Positions 19,229-27,794 of a stretch of DNA of 64,000 nt are shown here, one piece after another (position 1 is the first letter of the stretch; each line of letters starts with the position of its first letter). This DNA comes from Candidatus Latescibacterota bacterium (GTDB lineage Bacteria; Krumholzibacteriota; Krumholzibacteriia; WVZY01): contig WVZY01000003.1 of the NCBI GenBank assembly GCA_011772205.1, positions 38,231 through 102,230 of the forward strand, in the 5' to 3' direction. A model generated the notes under the pieces. That model had not been told where the DNA came from. It did no database searches and saw nothing but the letters and a program-made list of their open reading frames with translations. The position numbers and the translations under genes were made by a program.

Positions 19229-19782
19229 GAATCTCCCGATCCAGCAGCCTACCAGAAGTAGCTTTCATTGTTTGCACAGCCTTGCACCGTGGCGGGATCA
19301 CTGCGGTGTTAACAGGCGGGAGCGCAGCGACTGTCTATGCTCCTCATGCGTATCAATCCCGGGATCTTGATTTTATCATCGAGTTTCGCGCTAGCAATTC
19401 GAATGCGTCTGAAACATTGGCTTCACTCGGATACCGGTTGTCCGGCGATCACTATGAACACGCTGAAAATCCTCTTCATCTCGAGTTCCCACCCGGGCCA
19501 TTAGCGGTTGGCGGCGAGCTAATTCGAGAGTGGGACACGATGCAGGAGAAAGGCCTGCTGTTGCACATCATTACTCCTACGGATAGTTGCCGCGACCGCC
19601 TGTCTGGCTTTCTTTTTTGGAACGATCGTGGTTCCTTGGAGCAGGCAGTTGCTGTAGCTGGAGCACAAAAGGAGCGAGTGGATTTTGAAATCATTCGCCG
19701 CTGGTGCGAGTTGGAAGGGCGCTTGGAACAGTACGGTGAATTCGAACGGGCTCTCCGTCAAAAGAGGACAAACAACATTTGA
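19225..19782 (+). CDS. MNT/AbiEii-like nucleotidyltransferase, putative toxin partner
   Basis: 185 residues with the DNA polymerase-beta superfamily signature: LTGGSAATVYAP (residues 29-40), where GGSA binds nucleotide phosphate, followed by SRDLDFII with metal ligands Asp47 and Asp49. A third acidic position may lie near LHLEFPPGP (about 88-96), as in related DUF6036-type proteins. The family transfers NMPs to proteins, tRNA or small molecules; several members are toxins of two-gene modules. It overlaps the upstream winged-helix gene by 4 bp and shares its promoter. Acquisition by transfer is suggested by the AT-rich promoter region and by repeats just downstream. The substrate is unknown. 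Confidence 0.75.
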   Translation: MRISRSSSLPEVAFIVCTALHRGGITAVLTGGSAATVYAPHAYQSRDLDFIIEFRASNSNASETLASLGYRLSGDHYEHAENPLHLEFPPGPLAVGGELIREWDTMQEKGLLLHIITPTDSCRDRLSGFLFWNDRGSLEQAVAVAGAQKERVDFEIIRRWCELEGRLEQYGEFERALRQKRTNNI

Positions 19783-19857
19783 ATCCTTCCTGATGGCTGC
19801 ATCCGGAAAGATTTCCGCTCGAAGTAAGAGTCGGTTCTTTGAGTTGGCATCTGGGAG

Positions 19858-19894
19858 CGTGGTGTCGTGGCGTCGAAGTGTCGTGGTGTCGTGG
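19858..19894. repeat. 13-bp direct repeat with GTCGTGG units
   Basis: CGTGGTGTCGTGG occurs at 19858-19870 and again at 19882-19894, within a short array rich in GTCGTGG. It lies between the nucleotidyltransferase stop and the convergent kinase 3 gene. Origin unknown. Confidence 0.6.
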
Positions 19895-19944
19895 GATCGA
19901 AAAGACCGGAGATGGGACATGGAAAAAAGGGATCCACAACGCCC

Positions 19945-22872
19945 CTAAGGGGAGATGCTCTTTAGCGCGGTCAATCGCTGGCGTGCGTCCGCCATTTGCG
20001 GCAGCCCTTCATCCGCCCGGGACCACATTTCCAGAAATTTCGCATATTCTTTTTTCGCATCAGCCTTGCGGCCCATCTCCTCGTAGAATTGTCCCAGCTC
20101 GTAATGGGATAATGCGTGTCCGCCATAAACGCGCAGCATCTCCTCGTGCACTCCAGCTGCTTCGTCCAGCCGCCCCGCCATTCTGTGGGCTCGTGCCATA
20201 GCTTCTCTGTACTCGATATCCTCCAACGCTCCTGGAAACACACCGTACCTACTCATTTCTCGGATCATCTTCAGGGCTTCTTCGGGATCTCCTTCAGCCA
20301 GCGCTATCTCTGCGGCGACCTTATGAAACCACAGCAACGCCCTTCCGCCGAATATGCGTTCCGAGGCGCGCACTTCTTCGACTGCGGCACGAGCGGCATC
20401 GAGAGAATCGAGTGCAGCGAGTGCTCTCGCCCGGATCTGAATCCCGACAATCGGTCGGTACGCGTCAGTACATTTCGCCAACCTCTGTGCCGTGCGCATT
20501 GCTTCATCGGCCAGCCCGGCCCTCAACAGCAGAAGGCTGCGATTCAATTCGAAACGCGCCTCGACGTTCGAATCCGTAACGAACTGACGGGCTCGCTCGA
20601 ATTCCTCGAGGGCCTTCTCGAGGCGGCCCTGCTCTGCATATAGCAATGCGAGGGAGGGAGACCCTACGGGATCCGCGATCATCTCGATCATTTGATGGGG
20701 CAGCAGCTCCCTTTGATCGAGAATATCTTTGATTGTTTCAATGGCCAGGGTTAGATCGCCTCTGGAGTATGCGCATGATGCAAGGTGCATTTCGCACCAA
20801 TAGAATTCCGGATTGACTTCGAGACACTTGCGAAATGACGTCTCGGCGCTGTCGGGCAAGCCAAGAGCCAGAAACCGTGATCCCTGCTCGTCCCACGCAT
20901 TCGGATTATCCGGATGCTGCTCAACGTAGGTCCTGGATGCTTGGAGAGCTTCTTCAGAGCGATCCGTAAGCGCTAGGGCGGCGCCATAAACGAGCCCGAG
21001 GGTCGCATCGTCCGGATAAAGTTGGAGCCCCTGTTCGGAGACTCGAATTGCGTCCTCGAGATACCATTGGAATACTAGAAACTCACTAAAGCTGCTGAGT
21101 ATCTCCCGGTCGTCCGGCCAGCGGGCGAGCATTTCATTGTAAGTAGCCTTAGCGTCGGGAATGCGATAGTGTAATGTCTGCTGCCAGGCCTCGAGACGCA
21201 TGCGGTCCTTGAGCGCGAGGTGGATCCGTTTCTCCCACGCGCTGTCTGCGTAAGCACGGGCACGATCGATCCCCAGTACTCCAGAAGACATGGAGTACTG
21301 CACAAGGCTCAACTCGAAAAGGGCCCGCGCAAAAGCGGAATCCAGGTTGACCGCTTTTTCGAGTTCTTGAATAGCATCCCGCGTACGATACTCGCGGCGA
21401 GCCATCGCGCCGGCAATGTAATGCTTATATGCTTCAGGGGAGGCAGTGGTCAATGCGCCAACCGATGGCGGTTCGCTTGGTGACTCGGCGCCACTCTCGC
21501 TGGCTATGAGCGGCAGAACATCGGCGATGATCTGGTCCGCAAGGCGAATCAGATTGGAACCCTCGATCCGACGAGCTCCCAGGCTGTTTCCATTTCTTGC
21601 GTCGACCAGGCGCCACGTAGCATACTGCTCGTTTTCCAGCTGTGCGATCTTTCCCGATAGGATTAACGTAGCTCCTGAATGTCGTGCCAGCTCGAGGGCC
21701 TCGGCCTCTCGAATCGGTTCACTTGTGGTTCCAAACAGCCTCCGGCGCAAATCCTGGAGGTACTCGGGACTGATGACGCGGATCGGGCTGCTCTCGATGA
21801 GCCCGATGTTTACGAGTTCGGTAATCCCTATGGATATTGTCATGTCATCGGAGGCCACCAGGTCCCGAAAATCCATTATCGCCAGAGCATGCTCACTGGA
21901 TGGCGTCAGTAATCCGCTTTTGAGCACGAACCTCCAGCCGATCAAAGCAACGATCAATACTACTACTATAATAGAGAAAGCACGCAGAAGACTGATTCGC
22001 CCACCCTCACCAAAGAACCGCTTTGCTCCAGGAACGCCTGGAGATTTCTTTTTGATTGTTGCTTCTCTCAGCTCCTCCAGATCGTTCTTTAATTCAGCGA
22101 TGCTTTGGTATCTCTTTTCCTTATCCTTATGCATCGCCTTATTGAGAACGTCCTGCAATCCTTCGGGGACGTCACTCCTATATACTGAAACGGGCTCCAG
22201 ATCCGTATTCATGATCCCATACAACAGCGCCGCTTCATGATCCCCGGTAAAAGGAGCACGCCCAGCGAGGAGTTCATGCAACACGGCACCCAGTGAAAAT
22301 ATATCGGTGCGCTCATCGATGTCTTCATCTCTCGCCTGCTCGGGGGACATATACGCCACTGTTCCGACCGTACTTCGCCAGCTTGTCGTCTTTGCCTGCG
22401 AAGTGAGCTTTGCCAGTCCAAAGTCCACGATCTTCGCCTGGTCATCCGTTGTAATGAGAATATTGGCCGGCTTGATGTCTCGATGAACGATCCCCTTCTT
22501 GTGTGCTGCCGCCAGGCCAGAGGCGATTTGAAGCACAATATCGAAGGCCTCTTCAATGCTGGACGCCCCTCGATCCAGCCTCTCCCGTAGAGACTCGCCC
22601 TCGTAATAGGACATCACGATAAAAAGCTGCCCATCGGATGTCTCGTCGATCTCATAAATGGTGCAGATGTTGGGATGTTCCAGTGAAGATGCTGCTTGCG
22701 CTTCGTGAATGAAGCGCTCCTTGGCTTCCGGGACGCTGGTCAGCTCCAGCGGGAGAAATTTCAGTGCCACCGTGCGCTTGAGTTTGGTATCTTCCGCCCT
22801 GTAAACGACACCCATTCCGCCCTCGCCGAGCTCTTCGAGGATTTTGTAGCGGGAGATGGTTCTACCGATCAT
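19945..22872 (-). CDS. Membrane Ser/Thr protein kinase with long TPR array (kinase 3)
   Basis: 975 residues. The N-terminal kinase is complete: GEGGMGVVYRAED (16-28), Lys38, HRDIKPAN, DFGLAKL and SPEQARD. A membrane helix near 290-312 (LLRAFSIIVVVLIVALIGW) is followed by a divergent TolB-like domain (ALAIMDFRDL; SGATLILSGKIAQLENEQYATWRL) and then about ten TPRs filling residues 470-970. It differs from kinases 1 and 2 in the second half, so it is an older paralogue. The TPR array, on the far side of the membrane, suggests a scaffold or ligand-sensing part; partners are unknown. ATG 22872 has GGAG 5 bp upstream. A promoter with the shared box lies 73-101 bp upstream. Confidence 0.92.
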   Translation of the reverse strand: MIGRTISRYKILEELGEGGMGVVYRAEDTKLKRTVALKFLPLELTSVPEAKERFIHEAQAASSLEHPNICTIYEIDETSDGQLFIVMSYYEGESLRERLDRGASSIEEAFDIVLQIASGLAAAHKKGIVHRDIKPANILITTDDQAKIVDFGLAKLTSQAKTTSWRSTVGTVAYMSPEQARDEDIDERTDIFSLGAVLHELLAGRAPFTGDHEAALLYGIMNTDLEPVSVYRSDVPEGLQDVLNKAMHKDKEKRYQSIAELKNDLEELREATIKKKSPGVPGAKRFFGEGGRISLLRAFSIIVVVLIVALIGWRFVLKSGLLTPSSEHALAIMDFRDLVASDDMTISIGITELVNIGLIESSPIRVISPEYLQDLRRRLFGTTSEPIREAEALELARHSGATLILSGKIAQLENEQYATWRLVDARNGNSLGARRIEGSNLIRLADQIIADVLPLIASESGAESPSEPPSVGALTTASPEAYKHYIAGAMARREYRTRDAIQELEKAVNLDSAFARALFELSLVQYSMSSGVLGIDRARAYADSAWEKRIHLALKDRMRLEAWQQTLHYRIPDAKATYNEMLARWPDDREILSSFSEFLVFQWYLEDAIRVSEQGLQLYPDDATLGLVYGAALALTDRSEEALQASRTYVEQHPDNPNAWDEQGSRFLALGLPDSAETSFRKCLEVNPEFYWCEMHLASCAYSRGDLTLAIETIKDILDQRELLPHQMIEMIADPVGSPSLALLYAEQGRLEKALEEFERARQFVTDSNVEARFELNRSLLLLRAGLADEAMRTAQRLAKCTDAYRPIVGIQIRARALAALDSLDAARAAVEEVRASERIFGGRALLWFHKVAAEIALAEGDPEEALKMIREMSRYGVFPGALEDIEYREAMARAHRMAGRLDEAAGVHEEMLRVYGGHALSHYELGQFYEEMGRKADAKKEYAKFLEMWSRADEGLPQMADARQRLTALKSISP

Positions 22873-22944
22873 ACCGACTCCGGGGAAACACAGCCAAAAA
22901 CTGAGAAAAAGATGCGCTCTGGAATGCTATCCACAATCCATAAC

Positions 22945-22973
22945 ATTCTAACAGCGACACGAGCCAGAATCAA
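22945..22973 (-). promoter_or_regulatory. Promoter of kinase 3 (shared box)
   Basis: Minus strand TTGATT (22973-22968), 17-bp spacer, TAGAAT (22950-22945), preceded by TATCCTCT. The expected leader is about 66 nt, nearly the same as for kinase 2, which supports common control. Confidence 0.6.
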
Positions 22974-23152
22974 AGAGGATAACAGCAGAATCTGCATATT
23001 ATTATCGATTAAAAAGCGAAGACTTTCGGAAGGAGATGTTACGAGAGCCTTCTTTGCGCTTCTTGTCCATTCTGATATCATGCTTTCCAGTAACTCATTT
23101 GTGACAAAAGTATTCTTAAAGCAGCGGACTCATTGATCCAAGGAGGTGTCCG

Positions 23153-24019
23153 ATGCGTGCTATCCATCTAAAATGCCTGTGCTTGATGCTCCCATTGCTG
23201 ATCGTGGGTTCTTTTTTTCAATCTCGGGCTCTTGCTGGAGCATTCGTTCTCCAGGAGATGAGCTGGGTTGAGGTTGGAGAATATTTGAAAGAAAACGATA
23301 TGATTATCATCCCTTTGGGAAGTACGGAGCAGCATGGTCCCCATTTACCATTGGGTTCGGATTATTATCAAGCGTTCGAAATTTCAAAGAAGATCTCCGA
23401 AAGAACCGGCGTCATCGTCGCGCCGATACTCATGGTCGGATACAGCGAGTATCATGCAGGATTTCCCGGCGTGCTCAGCATCAAACCCGAAACAATGACA
23501 CAAGTTCTGTTCGAAAGCATTGAGTTCCTCATTGAGGATGGTTTTCGCCGCATCATGTTCATGAACGGACATGGAGGAAATGCCATCGTCCAGGAGAATT
23601 TGATTCACAGAATAAACCAAACGACGGAGGCGGTGGCAGTCGCCCTCGATACCGAGGGTACGGAGGAAGAGTATCTAGACTGGCATTCCGGTAAAACAGA
23701 AACTTCAAAAATGCTCTACTTGATGCCATCTCTTGTGAGAATGGAGAAGGCTGAAAAGCCAACGATGCGCTTTACAGCCAGGATGGAGAGGCTGCAAGCA
23801 CACGCCAAAAACAATCCCGAGCTCGATAAAGTATTCACCGCTCTGCTCGGCACTCGGGAACAAACGAAGAAAGGCGGCGCGAGCCACGAGTTCTCGAGCA
23901 ACGGCATTTGGACACTCAGTGATCTGCAATCGGTATCTGAAGCGCTCGGGAAGCAAAACGTCGATATCGTCGTGGACAAAGCTGTTAAATTTATCGAAGC
24001 ATGGAGAGAAGCTGAATAA
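23153..24019 (+). CDS. Exported creatininase-family amidohydrolase
   Basis: 288 residues with a signal peptide (1-29, hydrophobic core LMLPLLIVGSFF, cleavage near ALA-GA). The mature part has IIPLGSTEQHGPHLPLGSD, where Glu59, His61 and Asp70 match the metal ligands of the creatininase family, then MNGHGGN near 140 and DWHSGKTETS near 182, equivalent to the H-A-G-x-x-E-T-S block. All metal-site elements are there. Family members open creatinine, formamide or RiPP-precursor amide bonds; most are cytoplasmic, so export is unusual. Length is ordinary (240-270 mature). A perfect AAGGAGGTG lies 4-5 bp before ATG 23153. The substrate is unknown. Confidence 0.85.
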   Translation: MRAIHLKCLCLMLPLLIVGSFFQSRALAGAFVLQEMSWVEVGEYLKENDMIIIPLGSTEQHGPHLPLGSDYYQAFEISKKISERTGVIVAPILMVGYSEYHAGFPGVLSIKPETMTQVLFESIEFLIEDGFRRIMFMNGHGGNAIVQENLIHRINQTTEAVAVALDTEGTEEEYLDWHSGKTETSKMLYLMPSLVRMEKAEKPTMRFTARMERLQAHAKNNPELDKVFTALLGTREQTKKGGASHEFSSNGIWTLSDLQSVSEALGKQNVDIVVDKAVKFIEAWREAE

Positions 24020-24183
24020 CGCGTGAGAAACGTGGGCTTGGGTCTTTATTTTTTTTGTTCCATAGACGCGTGCTCCTCCAAGAAAAGATGCGATAAGTAC
24101 AGTCCGTATGCGATTGCCTGCCCTGACAATGTGATATCACGAACCTTCGGTAAGCCTTTCGGAGGTCGGCACTACGAGAAGGG

Positions 24184-24390
24184 CTAGCGGTTCTCGATCT
24201 CCCGTAGAAGCTTGTTGACGGCCCGGTCTCCGGGCTGCAGCCCGAGGGCACGGGTGAGCAAGGCCTTCGCTTCCCCCTTTCGGCCTTCACCCAATCGGAC
24301 TCGTGCCAGGTCGAAAAGGATGCTTTCATCGTGCGGCGCGAGTTCTCGCACGGCTTCGAGTTCTGTCGCGGCGTCTTCAAACCGGTCCAT
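24184..24390 (-). pseudogene. TPR fragment, probably gene remnant
   Basis: 68 residues reading as about two TPR units (DAATELEAVRELAPHDESIL; GEAKALLTRALGLQPGD). It has no ribosome site and opens abruptly at an internal Met. It resembles the tail of a larger TPR protein such as the nearby kinases, so a leftover of a deleted gene is more likely than a functional small protein. Confidence 0.45.
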
Positions 24391-24435
24391 TTGGCAGCTT
24401 CTTACTAAAAATAACGCTCTGGTGGCGTTCCTTCT

Positions 24436-24466
24436 TTGATCATTATCGGCAAAATTGTGCTATAAT
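24436..24466 (+). promoter_or_regulatory. Extended -10 promoter for the Ig-like lipoprotein
   Basis: TGCTATAAT (24458-24466) is a perfect extended -10. TTGATC at 24436-24441, 19 bp upstream, is a loosely spaced -35. Start of transcription would be near 24473, about 40 nt before ATG 24513. Confidence 0.5.
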
Positions 24467-24512
24467 AATGGCTGTGATGTGCATCCATCATTAGCGAACA
24501 GGCAATCCTGCG

Positions 24513-25406
24513 ATGCGAACAATCATTTTTATGAATTCCCTGGTCTATTGTATTGCTGCTCTTGCACTTGCGGCTTGTGACCGCAATTCGAGCTGCTACA
24601 GAGACCAACTCACCGGCCCCATCACCCAGAATCATCCGCCAAGCATCCAGGCTCAAAGCGACACGAACCTCGTTTTCGGCGATACGCTCAAGTTGAGAGC
24701 GTCCGCCACAGATCCCGATGGCGACGATTTAACGTACTATTTAACCGTATTCATTCGCGATATTTCGGAATCCGACTACGTGGCGGATGCATTCTTGGAT
24801 TCGCTAACAGGGGATTTCTGGTTTGTGCCGGGTCCCATGGACATGCCTGATCGCTCAATGATGTTTACGGTGATAGACGAGAAAGGTTATTCAGCGTCAA
24901 CCCAGTTCAAAGTTGCAGTGAAGTACTATTTGGATCAGGTGTGTGATCTGCTTCAGCCCGATTCCTTTCATAACATAGTACACTATCGCCCGGTTGGGCA
25001 GGAATTTGTTCCCAATATTAGCGCATTGGACATCGTACAGGTGTGGCTAGAGGTCGACTCTCCCGCCGACTTAATCGTCAATATTCGATCCGGAACCATC
25101 ACGGGGCCGATCGAAGGTACGAGCGAAGTATTGACGTTCCCGGGACGCTTCAACGGCATCGCAACTTTCGAATTCGAAAGAGTCGATTTGGTGCCGCAAG
25201 AGATGTACGTGATTGAACTGGTGCAGCAATCCGGTCAAAACTGCTTGATTGGATACCGGAGGGAAGCAAACTACCCTTACGGCCGTTTCATTTTAAACGG
25301 TACTCCTTGGGAATATGATGATGCGTGGTTTCGTGAGGGAGTCGGTTCGCCGTATCCAGAAGAATCCAATTCTGGGGATCTGGGGGAGTGTTTGGATACA
25401 TCATAG
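24513..25406 (+). CDS. Lipoprotein with Ig/cadherin-like domain, function unknown
   Basis: 297 residues. A lipoprotein signal ends at ALAAC (Cys near residue 22), so the mature protein is lipid-anchored. After a short linker, SIQAQSDTNLVFGDTLKLRASATDPDGDDLTYYL has the A-x-D-P-D-G-D motif of Ig-like/cadherin-type domains seen in many surface proteins. The second half (about 145-297) is beta-rich with no recognised family and contains PVGQEFVPNISALDIVQVWLE, the kind of pattern seen in carbohydrate-binding jelly rolls; this is only a suggestion. It precedes a lipoprotein serpin by 129 bp in the same orientation, so both may act at the cell surface. Confidence 0.7.
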   Translation: MRTIIFMNSLVYCIAALALAACDRNSSCYRDQLTGPITQNHPPSIQAQSDTNLVFGDTLKLRASATDPDGDDLTYYLTVFIRDISESDYVADAFLDSLTGDFWFVPGPMDMPDRSMMFTVIDEKGYSASTQFKVAVKYYLDQVCDLLQPDSFHNIVHYRPVGQEFVPNISALDIVQVWLEVDSPADLIVNIRSGTITGPIEGTSEVLTFPGRFNGIATFEFERVDLVPQEMYVIELVQQSGQNCLIGYRREANYPYGRFILNGTPWEYDDAWFREGVGSPYPEESNSGDLGECLDTS

Positions 25407-25535
25407 CATGATGTTGCGATGATGATTTAACACTGGACTCATTAATGGCAAATGAAAAGCGAGCTCGTTGATCCTACGCGCGCACGTGAACAGCGTGAAC
25501 GAATTTTCGGGAATATTGAATAAGGGAGGTCGACC

Positions 25536-26810
25536 ATGAGTTCTTTATCATCGATATCCAGATTTCTCATTTGCTTCGCGGTCCTCGTGTTGATCGGATG
25601 CAGCGAAAATCCGGTTAAATGCCCCAAAAATGATGGGCAGCCACCCGCCACCCCGCCCACGCTGGAACTGAGGATCGGACGCACCAATGATTTTGCATTC
25701 GATCTTTATCACCACCTTAGCTCCTCTGAGGAAAACTCTGAGGAAAATCTGATTGTATCACCTCATAGCATCGTTACCACATTCGGCATGGCCTACGCCG
25801 GAGCGCGTGGGACAACGGAGCGGGAGATAGCGAACGTACTTCATTTCAACTATCCGCCGTTGGGATTTCATTCCGTACTGAAAAAGTTGAACGATATTTT
25901 GGAGAGTCGCGGCTCGACGGTCGGTCCAGAATCCTTCCGCTTGAGCATCGCAAATTCCGCCTGGGGTAGTGCTCGCTTCACATTCTTACCTTCCTATCTC
26001 GATACGATTTCATTGAATTATGGTGCGGAGTTGCAATATTTGGACTTCCTCGGCCAACCCGAATTATCACGCCTGGTGATCAATCAATGGGCTTCGGATC
26101 AGACGCATGGATTAATCAAAGATCTCATTCCCCAGGGAAAAATCACCCCGGCCATCATTTTGGTCCTCGCCAATACAATCTATTTCCGAGCCAGCTGGTT
26201 GCACCAGTTCGATCCAGACCACACGCGTTACGGAGCATTCACGAGACTCGATGGATCCGAAGTCAATGTTCCTGTTATGAGCGGTGAAACGGTTTTCCCC
26301 TACCACAACGGCGACGGGTATGCCGCCATCGGGCTTCCATATAAGGGCGAGGAGTGCACGATGGTTATGATACTCCCCGATGAAGGCGAATTCGAGAGTG
26401 TCGAATCATCGCTTTCGCCCGCAAAGCTGGATACGATTATCGACGAGTTCAGGACATCCGATGTGATAGTATATCTGCCCAAGTTCTCCTTCGAGACGAA
26501 GTACGAATTGAAGCCTGCACTCAAGGAAATGGGGATCTATACGGCGTTCTATCCCGGTGCCAACTTCTCAGGCTTAGACGGCACCGATGATGGCATTCCA
26601 TGGATTAGTTTTGTAGCCCATAAGACTTTCATTTCGGTGGATGAATACGGCACAATGGCGGCTTCGGGAACCGGAATGGGATTCTCGGTCGGTATCCCGC
26701 CGGTGTTCGATGCCGTAAGGCCATTCATTTTCGTGATTCGAGATGATGAAACGGGTACAATCCTGTTCCTTGGGCGGGTCCTCGATCCAAGCCTCGATCC
26801 AAGCGCTTGA
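25536..26810 (+). CDS. Lipoprotein serpin (serine protease inhibitor)
   Basis: 424 residues: signal with lipobox LIGC (Cys near 22), a Pro-rich linker, then a full serpin fold. Blocks visible are NLIVSPHSI, FGMAYAGARGTTEREI, LANTIYFRASW, the PKFSFETKYELKPALKEMGI stretch and ending PFIFVIRDDETGTILFLGRVLDP. The reactive-loop hinge VDEYGTMAASGTG has the small residues needed for insertion into sheet A, which indicates an inhibitory serpin. Counting from the hinge puts P1 at Val or Gly in FSVGIPP, so an elastase-like protease is a plausible target (inference). Two perfect 12-bp tandem duplications occur: 25724-25747 in the N-terminal region and 26781-26804 at the C-terminus. GGGAGG precedes ATG 25536. 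Confidence 0.93.
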   Translation: MSSLSSISRFLICFAVLVLIGCSENPVKCPKNDGQPPATPPTLELRIGRTNDFAFDLYHHLSSSEENSEENLIVSPHSIVTTFGMAYAGARGTTEREIANVLHFNYPPLGFHSVLKKLNDILESRGSTVGPESFRLSIANSAWGSARFTFLPSYLDTISLNYGAELQYLDFLGQPELSRLVINQWASDQTHGLIKDLIPQGKITPAIILVLANTIYFRASWLHQFDPDHTRYGAFTRLDGSEVNVPVMSGETVFPYHNGDGYAAIGLPYKGEECTMVMILPDEGEFESVESSLSPAKLDTIIDEFRTSDVIVYLPKFSFETKYELKPALKEMGIYTAFYPGANFSGLDGTDDGIPWISFVAHKTFISVDEYGTMAASGTGMGFSVGIPPVFDAVRPFIFVIRDDETGTILFLGRVLDPSLDPSA

Positions 26811-26908
26811 CGCATCCTGGTGGCGCGCCCCGCTTGTCTGGACCACCCATTGAGCAAGAATATTAGCTGCTGTGAACCTCGCCCGCAGGTTGGGTTCAAA
26901 TAAAAGAA

Positions 26909-26932
26909 GCGCGGGAGCCGCTCATCCCGCGC
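26909..26932 (-). terminator. Rho-independent terminator of ferritin gene
   Basis: An 8-bp stem GCGCGGGA/TCCCGCGC with an 8-nt loop. On the minus strand it is followed by TTCTTTTATTT, as expected for termination after ferritin. On the plus strand no T-run follows, so serpin transcripts would not be stopped efficiently here. Confidence 0.7.
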
Positions 26933-26962
26933 CTCTGGGCGAGAAAAATGGTTATTCTCCCC

Positions 26963-27466
26963 CTACTCCGCTGGTCCAAGTGTTCGCTGGCCGAGTTCGC
27001 GGTCCAGAATGAACAACGCGCCGCTACTACCGCCGGCGAGTTTTATCTGTTCAACGATCCCCAGTGCTGTTGCCTCTTCCTCAACCTGTTCTTCGACGAA
27101 CCACTGGAGGAACGTCCGTGAGGCATGGTCGTTCTCTTTGGTCGCGAGATCCATGAGGTCGTTGATCATTTTCGAGATTTTTTGCTCATGCTTATACGCA
27201 TCCTGGAATGCCTCGAGCGGGCTCTTCCACGTCGATTTGGGAGCGGGGATTGCCGGTAGTGAAACCGCGGCATTCCGATCATTGAGGAAATCGAAGAACT
27301 TCATCGCGTGCTGCATCTCTTCTTGCGCTTGAATATGCATCCAGTTTGCAAATCCATTCAGGTTAACGGAAATGAAGTACGCTTCGATCGAGAAGTATAG
27401 ATAGGCGGAACCAAGCTCGGCATTCAGCTGCTTGTTCAACGCCGCCTCGAGTTTCTTTTTCATCAT
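26963..27466 (-). CDS. Ferritin (FtnA-type, non-haem)
   Basis: 167 residues from ATG 27466, chosen because AAAGGAG lies 7 bp upstream; the frame stays open to 27625 but that extension is unlike any ferritin. Ferroxidase-centre ligands are at canonical positions: Glu17 (NAELGSAYLYFS), Glu50 and His53 (QAQEEMQHAMKFFDFL), then Glu94-region EQKISKMINDL and FVEEQVEEE near 125-133. No haem-binding Met of bacterioferritin is evident. It oxidises Fe(II) and stores it as a 24-mer in the cytoplasm. It is followed by its own terminator and preceded by a likely promoter, so it is monocistronic. No Fur box was recognised with confidence. Confidence 0.95.
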   Translation of the reverse strand: MMKKKLEAALNKQLNAELGSAYLYFSIEAYFISVNLNGFANWMHIQAQEEMQHAMKFFDFLNDRNAAVSLPAIPAPKSTWKSPLEAFQDAYKHEQKISKMINDLMDLATKENDHASRTFLQWFVEEQVEEEATALGIVEQIKLAGGSSGALFILDRELGQRTLGPAE

Positions 27467-27590
27467 GCTGATGCTCCTTTTTCGAAACCCAACAACCCAC
27501 ACACACAGCGCTCTTTGTTGATATTCCCTCGCAACCGGAAGGAGATGAGATCGCCAGTGGTGATGTTTGACTACAATATAGTTGGACCAA

Positions 27591-27619
27591 ACCATAATAG
27601 ATGCCGTGAAATCCGTCAA
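27591..27619 (-). promoter_or_regulatory. Probable ferritin promoter
   Basis: Minus strand TTGACG (27619-27614), 17-bp spacer, TATGGT (27596-27591), about 120 bp before the ferritin ATG. The rest of the 27467-27794 gap shows nothing else assignable. Confidence 0.45.
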
Positions 27620-27794
27620 TAACAAGTTTGTTAAGGCTTTAAAAAAGTCTCGGGGCGTCCGGCTGGTGTCGATTTTCCCTTACTATGTAAGCCACGCAAC
27701 CCCGGCATTGCCTTCCCATGTTTCCCTCGTCCCGCTCGATACCGCCCGCCTCATTATGGCTGCGATCAGGGACAAGCTATACGGTTGGAGAATG

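Noticed and set aside
26886..26902. GGTTCAAAT as a tRNA T-arm
   Set aside because: No acceptor, anticodon or D-arm pairing around it.
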